A stretch of DNA of 64,000 nt from Mucilaginibacter myungsuensis (GCF_015222005.1 NZ_JADFFL010000004.1:186001-250000); one strand, 5' to 3'; positions 8,003-17,432 are shown, numbered from the stretch's first letter. A program made the numbers and translations. The notes: a model not told the origin generated them from the sequence alone.

Positions 8003-10054
8003 TTACTTCTTTGCAGTTATTTTAAATAGATAAGCGCCCTCGGCAGTAAAACTTGCATTGAATTGTTTACTTAAGATCGCTTGTTTACCATCCAGTATCT
8101 CCACAGCGTGATAATTTCCCGTAGGATTTAATCCCAAACGCTTCAGATCCAATTGCAAATCAGCAGCTTTCTTTTGATAATTGAATACCGCCAAATACCA
8201 GCAAGTCGCATCCTTACGAATGAAAGCCTGCGCCGTACCATCACCTGCATTGCCATCAACCGGCTTAAAAGCTTTACCCGATTTGATCAATGTCTTCACC
8301 TCGGGCAGTTGTAACCATTTAGCCACCTGCGCCTGCCAATCGGCCGACTTGGAGTAATCGTCTCCGAGGATTACCGGGCCACTTATTAAGCCCGATACCA
8401 AACGGGCTTTATTAGCGCCCAACGTTTCTTTCTCAAAAACCAAATGGTCAGCGTCTATATAGTCGTACAAATAGGTCTGCCACCAGCCATAGGTCACAGC
8501 GTTAAGTGTATAATGGGTATCCTTGATGGATTTCCAAGAGTCGCAGGCAATACGGCGCATGTGGGCATATTTGGCTGTAGCCAACGACGGCGAAATGGCC
8601 GCGTAAACCAGCATTTGGTTATCTAAAGCATCTGTAATAGCTTCCATACCTATACGATAAGCCTGCATGCCGGTAGTGATCTTTGGATCATAAAATTTTG
8701 TAGACTCCGCCGCGCCATGACCAAGGAAATCTATCTTGATCATTTTAAAACCGCATTCTTTTAACTTGCCGATCACAAAAGCGATGCGCTGCTTAGTACC
8801 GGGATGTGTAGGATCTAATGCGCGGGCACCATCCAGATTGTGATAACCTTTAGCGGTCTTGGTCCACATATCCGCAAATTTATAGTCGCCGCCTTCGGCT
8901 TTGCGGTTCTTATCGGTAGACTTGTAACCCCAATCGGTAAATGGCGCCCAGTAAACACCCGGCTCTAAGTTTTTGGAGTGGCAATAAGCTACAAAATCTT
9001 TCAATTCAGATACATCACCGTTCAGTCCGCCCCGGGTCATATTATCCCAATAAGAATCCAGATCGATATAGGCCTTTCCATCCTCATTACGGAACTTAGG
9101 TAATTGCTTATCAAAAAAATCGACCACACCGGCAGCTTTATCATACGTCAAGTGCTCGGCGATCACACCCCAGCTATTCCAACCTACGGGTGTGGCTTTG
9201 GTCCAGGGTTTAATGTAGCGGCCTTCAACAAGGCTGCCTGCCTTACCGTAGGCCTCCAACCCATCGCGCCAATCATTAAAATAACCGATGAACATTTTTG
9301 GCGATACGATACTGTTACCGCTCAGGTATCCATGCGACATCGAATCGCGGGTAACCTTTACATCGCTATAACCAGCCCAGGCTTGCAGTTTAGTGATCTT
9401 GCCTGTCGTACCCGCGGTCGTTACGCCGCTCTTCCAAACATCATGCTCTAATGAGCCAATAATCAAACCTTTGCGCGAAACGCTGTCGTACACTACGCCA
9501 ACTTCGGCACTGGTGTTATCTTTATCACTTAGCTTGATAGACGAATAGCGAATGAAAGTATCATTATCATACGGCACGAACAGCGTGGATAGCTTAGTCC
9601 CCGCACGCAGATCGGCCTCACCGACCATCACAGGCGCCATATAATTAGAGCTTAAGCTCTCGCCTTGTATCTCTAAAGCCGTCACCACAAAATCCCGGTT
9701 AGGGTAGCAGTAAAAATGCTGTAGCATGGTGGGCTTGTCCGCTGCTTCGGATATTAAAGTGTAATGTTTGCCTTTACCTAACTTATCGGTTACCGCACTG
9801 GTCACTAGGCTATGTTTAGCGTAATAATTAGTCTGGTAATTTTTTCCGTTGGATGAGAAAGCTGCGGTGGTCCCATTAATGATCAGATTGTTCTTACAGC
9901 GAATACTATAAGTCCCTTTAGCAATATTGATCACCAAAGCTTCATTGTTACCAAAAGGCAAAACCTTATGCTGTGCAACAGCTTTTGTGCTGATGAACAT
10001 GGTTGTTAATAAAGCAAAAGCCGTGAGAGCGGTTTTATAAAAAGTAGATAGCAT
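8003..10054 (-). CDS. Exported clan GH-D glycosidase (alpha-galactosidase-like)
   Basis: A 683-residue protein with a signal peptide to about residue 28. An N-terminal beta domain is followed from about residue 285 by a TIM barrel. GWNSWG (near 291), YIDLDSYWD (near 329), MIKIDFLGHG with the nucleophile Asp near 442, and RRIACDSWKS with the acid/base Asp near 505 fit clan GH-D (GH27/GH36 relatives). The likely reaction is release of alpha-linked galactose or N-acetylgalactosamine. It differs strongly from the GH36 enzyme encoded two genes on, so the two probably act on different linkages. It heads the minus-strand operon and faces the GH130 operon across 261 bases. A family number within the clan cannot be fixed by eye. 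Confidence 0.82.
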   Translation of the reverse strand: MLSTFYKTALTAFALLTTMFISTKAVAQHKVLPFGNNEALVINIAKGTYSIRCKNNLIINGTTAAFSSNGKNYQTNYYAKHSLVTSAVTDKLGKGKHYTLISEAADKPTMLQHFYCYPNRDFVVTALEIQGESLSSNYMAPVMVGEADLRAGTKLSTLFVPYDNDTFIRYSSIKLSDKDNTSAEVGVVYDSVSRKGLIIGSLEHDVWKSGVTTAGTTGKITKLQAWAGYSDVKVTRDSMSHGYLSGNSIVSPKMFIGYFNDWRDGLEAYGKAGSLVEGRYIKPWTKATPVGWNSWGVIAEHLTYDKAAGVVDFFDKQLPKFRNEDGKAYIDLDSYWDNMTRGGLNGDVSELKDFVAYCHSKNLEPGVYWAPFTDWGYKSTDKNRKAEGGDYKFADMWTKTAKGYHNLDGARALDPTHPGTKQRIAFVIGKLKECGFKMIKIDFLGHGAAESTKFYDPKITTGMQAYRIGMEAITDALDNQMLVYAAISPSLATAKYAHMRRIACDSWKSIKDTHYTLNAVTYGWWQTYLYDYIDADHLVFEKETLGANKARLVSGLISGPVILGDDYSKSADWQAQVAKWLQLPEVKTLIKSGKAFKPVDGNAGDGTAQAFIRKDATCWYLAVFNYQKKAADLQLDLKRLGLNPTGNYHAVEILDGKQAILSKQFNASFTAEGAYLFKITAKK

Positions 10055-10058
10055 ATTA

Positions 10059-10085
10059 CAAATCTATTCTATTCTGGTCTATTCT
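10059..10085 (-). promoter_or_regulatory. Minus-7-like box and direct repeats at the operon start
   Basis: On the minus strand 10059-10066 reads TAGATTTG, a perfect minus-7 box ending only four bases before the ATG of the glycosidase at 10054. Overlapping it, the octamer AGAATAGA occurs at 10063-10070 and again at 10078-10085, a 15-base period. This could be an operator for the GntR-type regulator, or low-complexity sequence. Confidence 0.25.
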
Positions 10086-10315
10086 ATATAAATTCTCTAA
10101 GCTTTTAATTCTACTATTTTGGCACTGCTCGTGTTATAGATGCACCGGGTCAACTTATCCTAAACGACAAATTATTAATTATCAATAAAACACTTTTAAC
10201 AAAGCCCCTGTTCTACTCACATGGACGACCTACATAACACTGAGCTAATTTTTGATCAGACAAGTATGGACAGCTACCCATCACTTTTTGCTTTATAAAT
10301 TAAAACCTTGTTATT

Positions 10316-12505
10316 ATGAAACCTCATTCACCCTGGGCCGCCGCGGCTGCCAAACTATTGAATGACCCTGTGCGACAACCTTTCAAAGTATTGGACGCAG
10401 AGGGTTACACCTTCAATTTCCATCTCTCTGTAAGCGCCTGCTGGTTGACGGTTATTTGGCCGAACCGTTGCCGCATCGCATTCCGACTGGCTTACTCGCC
10501 CGATGACGAGTTAGATATCGGGAACGTATCCGACAAGAACGGGCAGCTAACTTTTACTATAACATCGATATTAGGCAAATTCGATGTGAAGGTCATACTC
10601 CCAACAGAACAGGCGTCGATGTTACGATACACCGTCACGCTGACCCCGACCGAAGGGACGCTTTTCCCTTACTGGCCACGGGATATCCTCCCTTTAGATA
10701 ATGCCGAAGGGGAAATTTGGTTAAAGCAGGTCGGGACCCGTTCCGGACAGCTTTATTTTACGACCACTAAGCCACAAAAAGCCGCAATACTTTACCTGCA
10801 AAATTTAAGCGCGCTTGCTGATTACAACCAGCAGACCGAAACATCTGCCGGTGAGACCGTTGGCGGTGAGTGGCCGGAGATAGGTTTTGCTTTGCCACCG
10901 ACGTTAAAAAACAAACCGCTCCAAGCAGGGACCACCTACGTGATCAGCGACGCCTTCATCGCACTTACAACCGAAGTTCCCGAAAAAGAACGTGACATAA
11001 CTCAGCAATATTTAGATCTGCTTGCCCAGGTCTATCTTGCCCTGCCAAAACCCAATACCCATTACCAACCCTGGCCGGAAATACTGGAAAAAGGTTTGAC
11101 CGACCTGATCGACAGTCCCGGTTGCTGGCAGCAGGTAGATGGTAAACATTATTTTAATGCCTATGTATCCGACCATGCTACTCCTCCCGAGATCATGGTA
11201 CAGCTGGCCGTGATGTTGCCGCTTACCGACTACAAAGAGTGGAGCGGTAAGCCGAACGATGTTATTGATAAACTCCGCGAAGGCTTGCCATCTTTTTACG
11301 ACGAACAGTACAAAACCATCATGCGCTGGCACCCAAAAGTTGCTGACCGATTGGAGGGCGAAGAAGAGCAGAAAGAGCCATTGACGATGGACTCCTGGTA
11401 CCTGCATCACCCTTTGCTCAATCTTTCGCGTTTGGCTTTAAAGGGTGATGAGGTAGCTAAGAAGCTCTTTCTCGATTCTCTGCCGTTCGCTATTAAAGTT
11501 GCGCATCATTTCAAATATCAGTGGCCGGTCTTTTATAAGATGGACACTTTAGAGGTGGTGAAAGAAGAGACGCAACCCGGTAAAGGCGGCGAAAAAGATG
11601 TTCCCGGATTATATGCCCACGTGATGCTGCAAGCCTGGGAACTGACCGGCGAGAAACGTTACTTGGCCGAAGCCGAAAAAGCCGCGCATAAACTCCAAGG
11701 GCTTGGTTTCGATGTTTTTTATCAAGCCAACAATACCGCATTCTCTGCCGGTGCGCTATTGCGTTTGTATAAGATCACCAAAAAACAACTTTATCTTGAT
11801 CTGAGCTATCTGTGCCTGGCAAGTGTTTTTAAGAACGTGCAGCTATGGGATTGCAATTACGGCTTCGGCAAAAACTTCCCGACCTTCTTTGCGTTATTTC
11901 CACTTAACGATGCCCCTTACACGGCGGTTTACGAAGAGCAGGAAGTGTTCTGCGCTTTTCACGAGTACCTTAACCAGGCCGAGGATGTCGACATATTACC
12001 ATCGTTACGATTACTGATGGCCGAGTATATCCGTTACCTTGTTGAACGGGCGGTATATTATTACCCAACGCAACTCCCTAAAGAGATGCTATCCAACGAG
12101 GTAAAAGTTGGCGACGTTGATCATAACCTTTGGATAGCCTTGGAAGACCTGCACGATGGCTGGGAACCCAGCGGCGAGGTCGGTCAGGAAGTTTACGGTG
12201 CCGGTAATGCGTTCGGCATTATCCCAAGGCACTACTTAAGGTTGCCGGGTTCTGATATCATGATCTATACCGATTACCCTACCTACGATTATTCGGCCAC
12301 TCGTGGCAAAACGGTCAAATTCAGGTTGGCGGGTGACGGCAGGCTTATTTGCCGGTTGATGGTCATCAAAGCTGACAAGGATAAACTGCCTGAAATAGAA
12401 GTAACGGACTCATCTAAAACCACCATTAAAGGAAAAAAAGTAAAGGACGGGCATATGGAATTTACCGTTGCCGGTGATCAGCACATTACGATACATTTTA
12501 AATAA
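10316..12505 (+). CDS. Unrecognised 729-residue cytosolic protein, probable (alpha/alpha) toroid sugar enzyme
   Basis: I cannot place this protein in a family. It has no signal peptide, so it should stay in the cytosol. Residues 1-230 look beta-rich; residues 240-620 are helical with recurring aromatic helices (YLHHPLLNLSRLAL, GLYAHVMLQAWELTGEKRYL, AFSAGALLRLYKITKKQLYL), the style of (alpha/alpha)6 glycosidases, lyases and epimerases. The last 100 residues return to beta strands. Acidic residues in EDLHDGWEPSGEVGQEVYG (near 620-640) are possible active-site candidates. It is the first gene of an operon with GH130 (nine bases downstream) and SemiSWEET, so a role in cytosolic handling of a disaccharide or oligosaccharide is likely. 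The function itself is not known to me. Confidence 0.75.
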   Translation: MKPHSPWAAAAAKLLNDPVRQPFKVLDAEGYTFNFHLSVSACWLTVIWPNRCRIAFRLAYSPDDELDIGNVSDKNGQLTFTITSILGKFDVKVILPTEQASMLRYTVTLTPTEGTLFPYWPRDILPLDNAEGEIWLKQVGTRSGQLYFTTTKPQKAAILYLQNLSALADYNQQTETSAGETVGGEWPEIGFALPPTLKNKPLQAGTTYVISDAFIALTTEVPEKERDITQQYLDLLAQVYLALPKPNTHYQPWPEILEKGLTDLIDSPGCWQQVDGKHYFNAYVSDHATPPEIMVQLAVMLPLTDYKEWSGKPNDVIDKLREGLPSFYDEQYKTIMRWHPKVADRLEGEEEQKEPLTMDSWYLHHPLLNLSRLALKGDEVAKKLFLDSLPFAIKVAHHFKYQWPVFYKMDTLEVVKEETQPGKGGEKDVPGLYAHVMLQAWELTGEKRYLAEAEKAAHKLQGLGFDVFYQANNTAFSAGALLRLYKITKKQLYLDLSYLCLASVFKNVQLWDCNYGFGKNFPTFFALFPLNDAPYTAVYEEQEVFCAFHEYLNQAEDVDILPSLRLLMAEYIRYLVERAVYYYPTQLPKEMLSNEVKVGDVDHNLWIALEDLHDGWEPSGEVGQEVYGAGNAFGIIPRHYLRLPGSDIMIYTDYPTYDYSATRGKTVKFRLAGDGRLICRLMVIKADKDKLPEIEVTDSSKTTIKGKKVKDGHMEFTVAGDQHITIHFK

Positions 12506-12514
12506 AGAACGAAC

Positions 12515-13570
12515 ATGACAGATATAGCCAAACGTTTCCCGGAGAATCCTTTGTTATCGCCTAAGGACCTTAACCCAAGCACCGAAGGACTCAAGATCGC
12601 TTGCCTGTTAAATCCGGGCGTGTTCCGCTTTCAAGGCAAGACCTGGATGCTGGTGCGTGTGGCCGAACGCCCCGAGCAGAGCGAGATACATGTATCCTTC
12701 CCTATTTTGAGTGAAGACGGCGAGACCAGCCTCATGGAAATAGAGTTGACCGACCCTGAATTGATCGCTACCGACGCACGCGTGGTCCGCTACAAAGGCA
12801 TTGATTACCTCACCACATTATCGCACCTCCGTTTGGTTTGCAGCGATGATGGCATTCACTTTTACGAACCTACCGATATCAACACTAAGATCTTTGGCCG
12901 TGGCAAATGGCAGACCTTCGGGATAGAGGATTGCCGCGTGACTCAAATGGGCGATACTTACTATCTTACCTTTACAGCCGTATCCGAAAGTGGTGTGGCA
13001 GTGGGCATGAAGACCACTACCGACTGGCAAACGTTCATCGACCATGGTCTGATCTTCCCGCCGCATAATAAAGATTGCGCCATTTTTGAGGAACAGATCA
13101 AAAGCAAATATTACGCGTTACACCGCCCCAGCAGTGTAGATCTCGGCGGTAACTATATTTGGTTAGCCGAGTCGCCGGATGGTCTGCATTGGGGCAACCA
13201 TAAATGCATCGCCAAAACGCGCGCAGGTATGTGGGACAGCGGTCGTGTTGGTGCCGGTGCCGCCCCTATCAAGACAGACAAAGGCTGGTTAGAGATCTAT
13301 CATGGCGCTACTAAAGAACATCGTTATTGCCTCGGTGCTTTGTTGTTAGATCTTGACGACCCGTCAAAAGTGTTAGCCCGCTCTGAGGACCCGATCATGG
13401 TACCTACCGAGACTTATGAGACCAGCGGCTTTTTTGGCCACGTGGTATTCACCAACGGACACATAGTTGACGGTGACGAAGCGACCATCTATTACGGCGC
13501 AGCCGATGAGTTCGTGTGTGGAGCTAAATTATCTATCCAACAGATCATGGCCGGATTGAAGTACTTGTAG
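12515..13570 (+). CDS. GH130 family enzyme (beta-mannoside phosphorylase or hydrolase)
   Basis: A 351-residue protein without a signal peptide, of normal length for GH130. The five-bladed propeller motifs are visible: NPGVFRFQGKTWMLVRV (near 34), GIEDCRV with the proposed general-acid Asp (near 132), LHRPSS (near 203) whose His and Arg resemble phosphate-binding residues of the phosphorylases, WDSGRVGAGAAPI (near 240) and YYGAAD at the end. The family phosphorolyses beta-1,4- or beta-1,2-linked mannosides, and some members hydrolyse them. The cytosolic location and the LHRP motif favour phosphorolysis, giving mannose-1-phosphate; this is inference. It lies between the unknown toroid protein and the SemiSWEET gene with gaps of nine and two bases. 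Confidence 0.88.
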   Translation: MTDIAKRFPENPLLSPKDLNPSTEGLKIACLLNPGVFRFQGKTWMLVRVAERPEQSEIHVSFPILSEDGETSLMEIELTDPELIATDARVVRYKGIDYLTTLSHLRLVCSDDGIHFYEPTDINTKIFGRGKWQTFGIEDCRVTQMGDTYYLTFTAVSESGVAVGMKTTTDWQTFIDHGLIFPPHNKDCAIFEEQIKSKYYALHRPSSVDLGGNYIWLAESPDGLHWGNHKCIAKTRAGMWDSGRVGAGAAPIKTDKGWLEIYHGATKEHRYCLGALLLDLDDPSKVLARSEDPIMVPTETYETSGFFGHVVFTNGHIVDGDEATIYYGAADEFVCGAKLSIQQIMAGLKYL

Positions 13571-13572
13571 CT

Positions 13573-13836
13573 ATGGAAGCTACCGAAATTTTGGGCCTGG
13601 CGGCAGGGATCTGCACGTCAGGCGCGGCTATTCCGCAGATCGTTACCACCATTAAAAAGAAAGAGGCCAAGCAGGTGTCACCTGTGATGTTCGCTGTGTT
13701 GATGATCGGAAACGGCCTTTGGGTATATTATGGTATTCACAAAGATGACCTTCCTATCATTATCACTAACTGCCTGTCAGTTACGTTCGACCTTATCATG
13801 CTGTTTTTAAAATTCAGGTATCGGGATAACGCTTAA
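13573..13836 (+). CDS. SemiSWEET sugar transporter
   Basis: An 87-residue inner-membrane protein with three transmembrane helices (about 5-25, 38-56, 62-82) in the single triple-helix-bundle layout of SemiSWEET. The PQ motif GAAIPQIVTTIKKKEAKQVS (near 17-36) and the NGLWVYYGI stretch (near 46-54) are the family hallmarks. Two copies form a channel-like carrier that moves mono- or disaccharides down their gradient. Starting two bases after the GH130 stop, it is almost certainly co-translated with it, which suggests it imports the GH130 substrate or exports a product. It converges with the next gene with only eight bases between the stops. Confidence 0.9.
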   Translation: MEATEILGLAAGICTSGAAIPQIVTTIKKKEAKQVSPVMFAVLMIGNGLWVYYGIHKDDLPIIITNCLSVTFDLIMLFLKFRYRDNA

Positions 13837-13844
13837 ATATCACA

Positions 13845-15695
13845 TTACCTGATCACCGGCAATATCACCTTCGAGCTATTGTGATAAACCTTAATGGTCT
13901 CTTTCACAAAGTCGGCATCGGTCGCTTTGTTGATGTTGGCTAAATATTTCTGCGGATTCCTATCCGTTAGCGGGAACCAGGTGCTTTGGATCTGGATCAT
14001 CATCTTGTGGCCTTTCTTGAAGGTGTGCGCAATATCTGGTAACGTGAATTTCACTTGCGTTGGTTTATTAGGCACAAATGGCTCAGGCTTTTCAAAACTA
14101 TTGCGGAACTTGCCGCGCATGATCTCGGCCCGTACCAGCATCTGGTAGCCGCCCATCGGGTATTTGGTCAGCGGATCGGCGGGCGTGTTGTCCGGTAATA
14201 CGTCGATCAGTTTCACCACAAAGTCGGCATCTGTGCCGCTCAGACTTACCATCAGGTCGGCTATTACGGGGCCGGCAAGGGTTATGTCTTCGGTCAGGAT
14301 GCCACCGTCGTAGGTCAGCACATCGGTGCGGCGCGCGGCAAATCGCTGGTCATCTACCATGTACTCGCGGGTACGGCGGCTGTGTACCTTTTCGGCATAA
14401 GGCACAGGCTTGGCATGGTCGCTTAGGTAGCTATCAAAAGTCAGTGCTTTGGTTTTAGATGGGTTAAAGGACAACTTCCCGCCTTGCTGTAAATAGATCG
14501 GCGTTTGTTTTGCATCTGCTACCGGCCATTCCTTAAAACGTCGCCATTTATTCTCGCCCGAGAAAAAGACCGTCGCCTTGCTCAGGGTATCAGCTCCTTT
14601 GCCTTTCAGGTAGTAATTAAAATAAGGCACTTCCAGATCCTGGTAATAAGTCGATGTATTGCTATCAAACTGGATATTACCTAATTGCCATCCATTAGCG
14701 CTGGCCCACTGCCCGTGATACCACGGACCAATGATCAGCTTACTATTGGTAGCCGGGCTTTTCTTTACCAACGCTTTATAAGTTTCCCAGCCACCATAGG
14801 CATCTTCTGCATCAAACAGGCCACCGGTCACCAGCATGGCAGGTTTTACATCCTTGATACCCGCGCGCGCATCGCGAGCTTTCCACCAGGCATCCAAATT
14901 TGGGTGCTCCATCATATCACTCCAAAACTTCATGGTATCGCCGCTCATTTTGGTAAGGTTAGGCATCGCGCCAAGTTTAAGGTAATGCTCATAATTATCA
15001 GGTGCGTTAAAACGTAAAGTTCCCCTTGCTCCTCTAACCGATGGCGTACGACTTGGCGCAGCAAAACCACCTGCTACCTGAAATTCAAAAGCATCCATCA
15101 GCATCATTACGCCGTTGTGGTGATCGTCATCACCAAAAAAGCGGTCGGTCACCGGTGCTTGCGGACTAACAACTTTCAAAGCCGGGTGGTGGCTAAGCGC
15201 GATCATCGTGGCATAAAATCCCGGAAAGGAGATACCTATGCCGCCTACATTGCCATTGTTATTATCGATGTTTTTTACCAGCCAATCTATGGTATCGTAG
15301 CTATCACTCGCCTCGTCAATGTCTTGCGGCGTTTTCTTGTTCGGGTTAAAAGGGCGCACCACCTCAAACTTACCCTCGCTCATATACTTACCACGAATAT
15401 CCTGATTGACCATGATATAACCCTCGCGGCAATAGCGCATCATGTAATTACGCCAGTAGGCTTTGTAAACAGTGCCATAAGGCGACACCGAGTATGGTGT
15501 ACGGGTAAGCAATATCGGGTGCTTCTCTGAATTATCTTTTGGGAAATATATCGACGTGAATAATTTCACGCCATCGCGCATTGGTATGGCAACTTCTTTC
15601 TTGATGTAATTATTCACGAACCATACCGAGTCGGGGTTTTGAGCGGCGGTTATAAATGGGATAAAAAGGAAGATCAGAAGGTAAAATTTCTTCAT
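13845..15695 (-). CDS. CocE/NonD (peptidase S15-type) exported hydrolase
   Basis: A 616-residue alpha/beta hydrolase with a signal peptide (MKKFYLLIFLFIPFITAAQ). The catalytic triad is visible: Ser in GISFPGF (near 155), Asp in TGGLFDAEDAYGG (near 292) and His in IIGPWYHGQW (near 328). A C-terminal jelly-roll domain (from about 390) is typical of the X-Pro dipeptidyl-peptidase/cocaine esterase fold. It cleaves an ester, amide or proline dipeptide bond; relatives include glutaryl-7-ACA acylases. I took the ATG at 15695: the frame can be extended eight codons by a TTG at 15710, but that start overlaps the M1 peptidase stop and would put five residues ahead of the signal peptide. The M1 peptidase gene lies seven bases upstream, so the two are probably one operon. 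Confidence 0.87.
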   Translation of the reverse strand: MKKFYLLIFLFIPFITAAQNPDSVWFVNNYIKKEVAIPMRDGVKLFTSIYFPKDNSEKHPILLTRTPYSVSPYGTVYKAYWRNYMMRYCREGYIMVNQDIRGKYMSEGKFEVVRPFNPNKKTPQDIDEASDSYDTIDWLVKNIDNNNGNVGGIGISFPGFYATMIALSHHPALKVVSPQAPVTDRFFGDDDHHNGVMMLMDAFEFQVAGGFAAPSRTPSVRGARGTLRFNAPDNYEHYLKLGAMPNLTKMSGDTMKFWSDMMEHPNLDAWWKARDARAGIKDVKPAMLVTGGLFDAEDAYGGWETYKALVKKSPATNSKLIIGPWYHGQWASANGWQLGNIQFDSNTSTYYQDLEVPYFNYYLKGKGADTLSKATVFFSGENKWRRFKEWPVADAKQTPIYLQQGGKLSFNPSKTKALTFDSYLSDHAKPVPYAEKVHSRRTREYMVDDQRFAARRTDVLTYDGGILTEDITLAGPVIADLMVSLSGTDADFVVKLIDVLPDNTPADPLTKYPMGGYQMLVRAEIMRGKFRNSFEKPEPFVPNKPTQVKFTLPDIAHTFKKGHKMMIQIQSTWFPLTDRNPQKYLANINKATDADFVKETIKVYHNSSKVILPVIR

Positions 15696-15702
15696 CGGTC
15701 TA

Positions 15703-17298
15703 TCAGTCAATAGTTATCTTTTTAAGGTAGTAAGCGTCTTTGTCGATCACAGGCATAGTTTTACTGGTGATGACCGTCGGCGTTTTGCTGAGCACTACTT
15801 TTTGAGTGCCACTATCAGTAGTGATATCAACCGGCAAAGGCATATCGATATTTGTCAACTGGATGCTATAACGATCATTAGAACCAGGTTTAACGGTAAC
15901 TTCCAGTTTATTGGTGGTGTACAAATATAGGTTGAATAAAGGCTTTATACTTTTACCGTAAACGCTGCTGAAATACTGCTCCACATCGTGGGTATTGATA
16001 ATATTATCGTAAGTGTACCGCGGATCAGTAGCGAACTTTTTAAGCGCCGGAAAAAACACGTCCTCACCCATCACATAGCACAGTGTATGCATAAAAAACG
16101 CGCCTTTGCTGTATATCTCCCCATTGTAGGCGGTCTCCTCGTCAATATCCTTACCCATGATTAGCGGCTTAGCGCTGCGGATGCCCAACGCGCTACGCTT
16201 AAAATAATTGATGTAAGCCTGATCGCCCTCCAGATCCTTAATATATAGGGCATCGCCATAGGTGCCTATCCCCTCGTGTATCCACATATCCGCCCAATCG
16301 TTAGCGGTAACTTTGTTGCCCCACCACTCGTGGCCTAACTCGTGGTGCATCAGGCCGTCATGATCTTCGCCGCCAACTTTGGTGTATTTAAATTTGTTAC
16401 CATAGGCATTCATGCTTTGGTGCTCCATGCCCAAGTGCGCTGTCTCTACAATGCCGATCTTCTCTTTAACCCAAGGGTACTCGCCAAAATATTTTTCCTG
16501 CTGGCGGATGGTTTTCTCAAAAACATCTAAATGATGTTCGGCCTTGTCCACATTTTCTTTCAGCACGTAAAATTGAATAGGGACAGTGTTACCGTCTATT
16601 GTTTTGTACGGGCGGCTCACTACCGTATAATCGGCCGCGTTAAAAACAATGCTGTAGTTATTAATACCGTAGCGGGTCTTCCAATGATAGGTGGCTTTGT
16701 CACCATTCTTAAATGTTTTGACCAGTAGCCCCGGCCCGGCTACCACCAACGCTTTGGGCACGGTGATGATCATATCCACACCCTCGTTAGCCTCGTCGGA
16801 CGGGTGGTCTTTGCACGGGAAATATAATTTACCGCCGGTGCCTTCGGCCGTGATCTCTACCCTTGGTGTGCCTTTACTGTCTTTGGCCCAGCTAAAGCCG
16901 TCATCCCAGGGCGGGCGCCTGGCTATGTGTGGCTTACCGCCGTAAAATACTTGTATGGCGGCTTTCCCGGCTGGCAGTTCGTTTTTCAGATCGATGGTGA
17001 TCAGATCATTTTCGTACTTAAAACTTTGCGGGGTGTTGTTTACCAGTACCTTGCTGATCTTGAACGAGTCGAGCAGATCAAGCAACAATGTTTTGGTAGG
17101 CTTTCCCATCACCACATCGATGGTGGCATGTCCATTTATCAACTTTTGATCAACATCCACATCAAGCGCTATGGTGTAATGCCTGATGTCCATAATGGCT
17201 TGCTCGGGCTTCAATTTTCCGCCTGATGTGAACGACTGCTTTTGAGCGATGACGATAAATGGTGCGAAAAGGAATACCAGCGCGTAAAGTTTCTTCAT
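15703..17298 (-). CDS. Exported M1-family aminopeptidase
   Basis: A 531-residue zinc metallopeptidase with signal peptide MKKLYALVFLFAPFIVIAQ. An N-terminal beta domain is followed by the catalytic domain: HELGHEWWGN supplies two zinc histidines and WADMWIHEGIGTYGD the third ligand (Glu 18 residues further on). The substrate-binding GxMEN motif reads GMEHQSMNAYGN, a variant found in several M1 subfamilies. The protein ends soon after the catalytic domain and lacks the long C-terminal helical domain of PepN, so it is a short M1 type. Peptides in the periplasm or outside the cell are the likely substrate. The ATG at 17298 was chosen over an upstream in-frame start because it gives a proper signal peptide and lies 24 bases below a good promoter. 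Confidence 0.88.
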   Translation of the reverse strand: MKKLYALVFLFAPFIVIAQKQSFTSGGKLKPEQAIMDIRHYTIALDVDVDQKLINGHATIDVVMGKPTKTLLLDLLDSFKISKVLVNNTPQSFKYENDLITIDLKNELPAGKAAIQVFYGGKPHIARRPPWDDGFSWAKDSKGTPRVEITAEGTGGKLYFPCKDHPSDEANEGVDMIITVPKALVVAGPGLLVKTFKNGDKATYHWKTRYGINNYSIVFNAADYTVVSRPYKTIDGNTVPIQFYVLKENVDKAEHHLDVFEKTIRQQEKYFGEYPWVKEKIGIVETAHLGMEHQSMNAYGNKFKYTKVGGEDHDGLMHHELGHEWWGNKVTANDWADMWIHEGIGTYGDALYIKDLEGDQAYINYFKRSALGIRSAKPLIMGKDIDEETAYNGEIYSKGAFFMHTLCYVMGEDVFFPALKKFATDPRYTYDNIINTHDVEQYFSSVYGKSIKPLFNLYLYTTNKLEVTVKPGSNDRYSIQLTNIDMPLPVDITTDSGTQKVVLSKTPTVITSKTMPVIDKDAYYLKKITID

Positions 17299-17321
17299 GA
17301 AGGATAGGGAAAACCGGAACG

Positions 17322-17355
17322 TAAATATACTAATATTTTTAGACAAATACAAAAA
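17322..17355 (-). promoter_or_regulatory. Promoter of the M1 peptidase / CocE operon
   Basis: On the minus strand TTTTTG (17350-17355) is followed after 20 bases by TATATTTA (17322-17329). This fits the Bacteroidota minus-33 TTTG / minus-7 TAnnTTTG pair with the right spacing and one mismatch, 24 bases above the chosen start. Confidence 0.55.
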
Positions 17356-17432
17356 TTTCCTAAAATAATTTTTGTCGTAAAACGCCCCCACGTTCGGCGT
17401 TATACACCCGCACTGCCCTAACTTTAACGGGT

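Noticed and set aside
11012..11410. Antisense frame in the 729-residue gene
   Set aside because: Shadow of a well-supported frame; no start signal or family likeness.
17328..17342. The 15-mer TACTAATATTTTTAG shared by 17328-17342 and 51178-51192
   Set aside because: AT-rich sequence in promoters; a few 15-mer repeats are expected by chance in 64 kb, and the second arm of the palindrome is missing at the first site.
17299..17391. Upstream extension of the M1 peptidase
   Set aside because: It would place 31 residues ahead of a normal signal peptide and it overlaps the promoter boxes.
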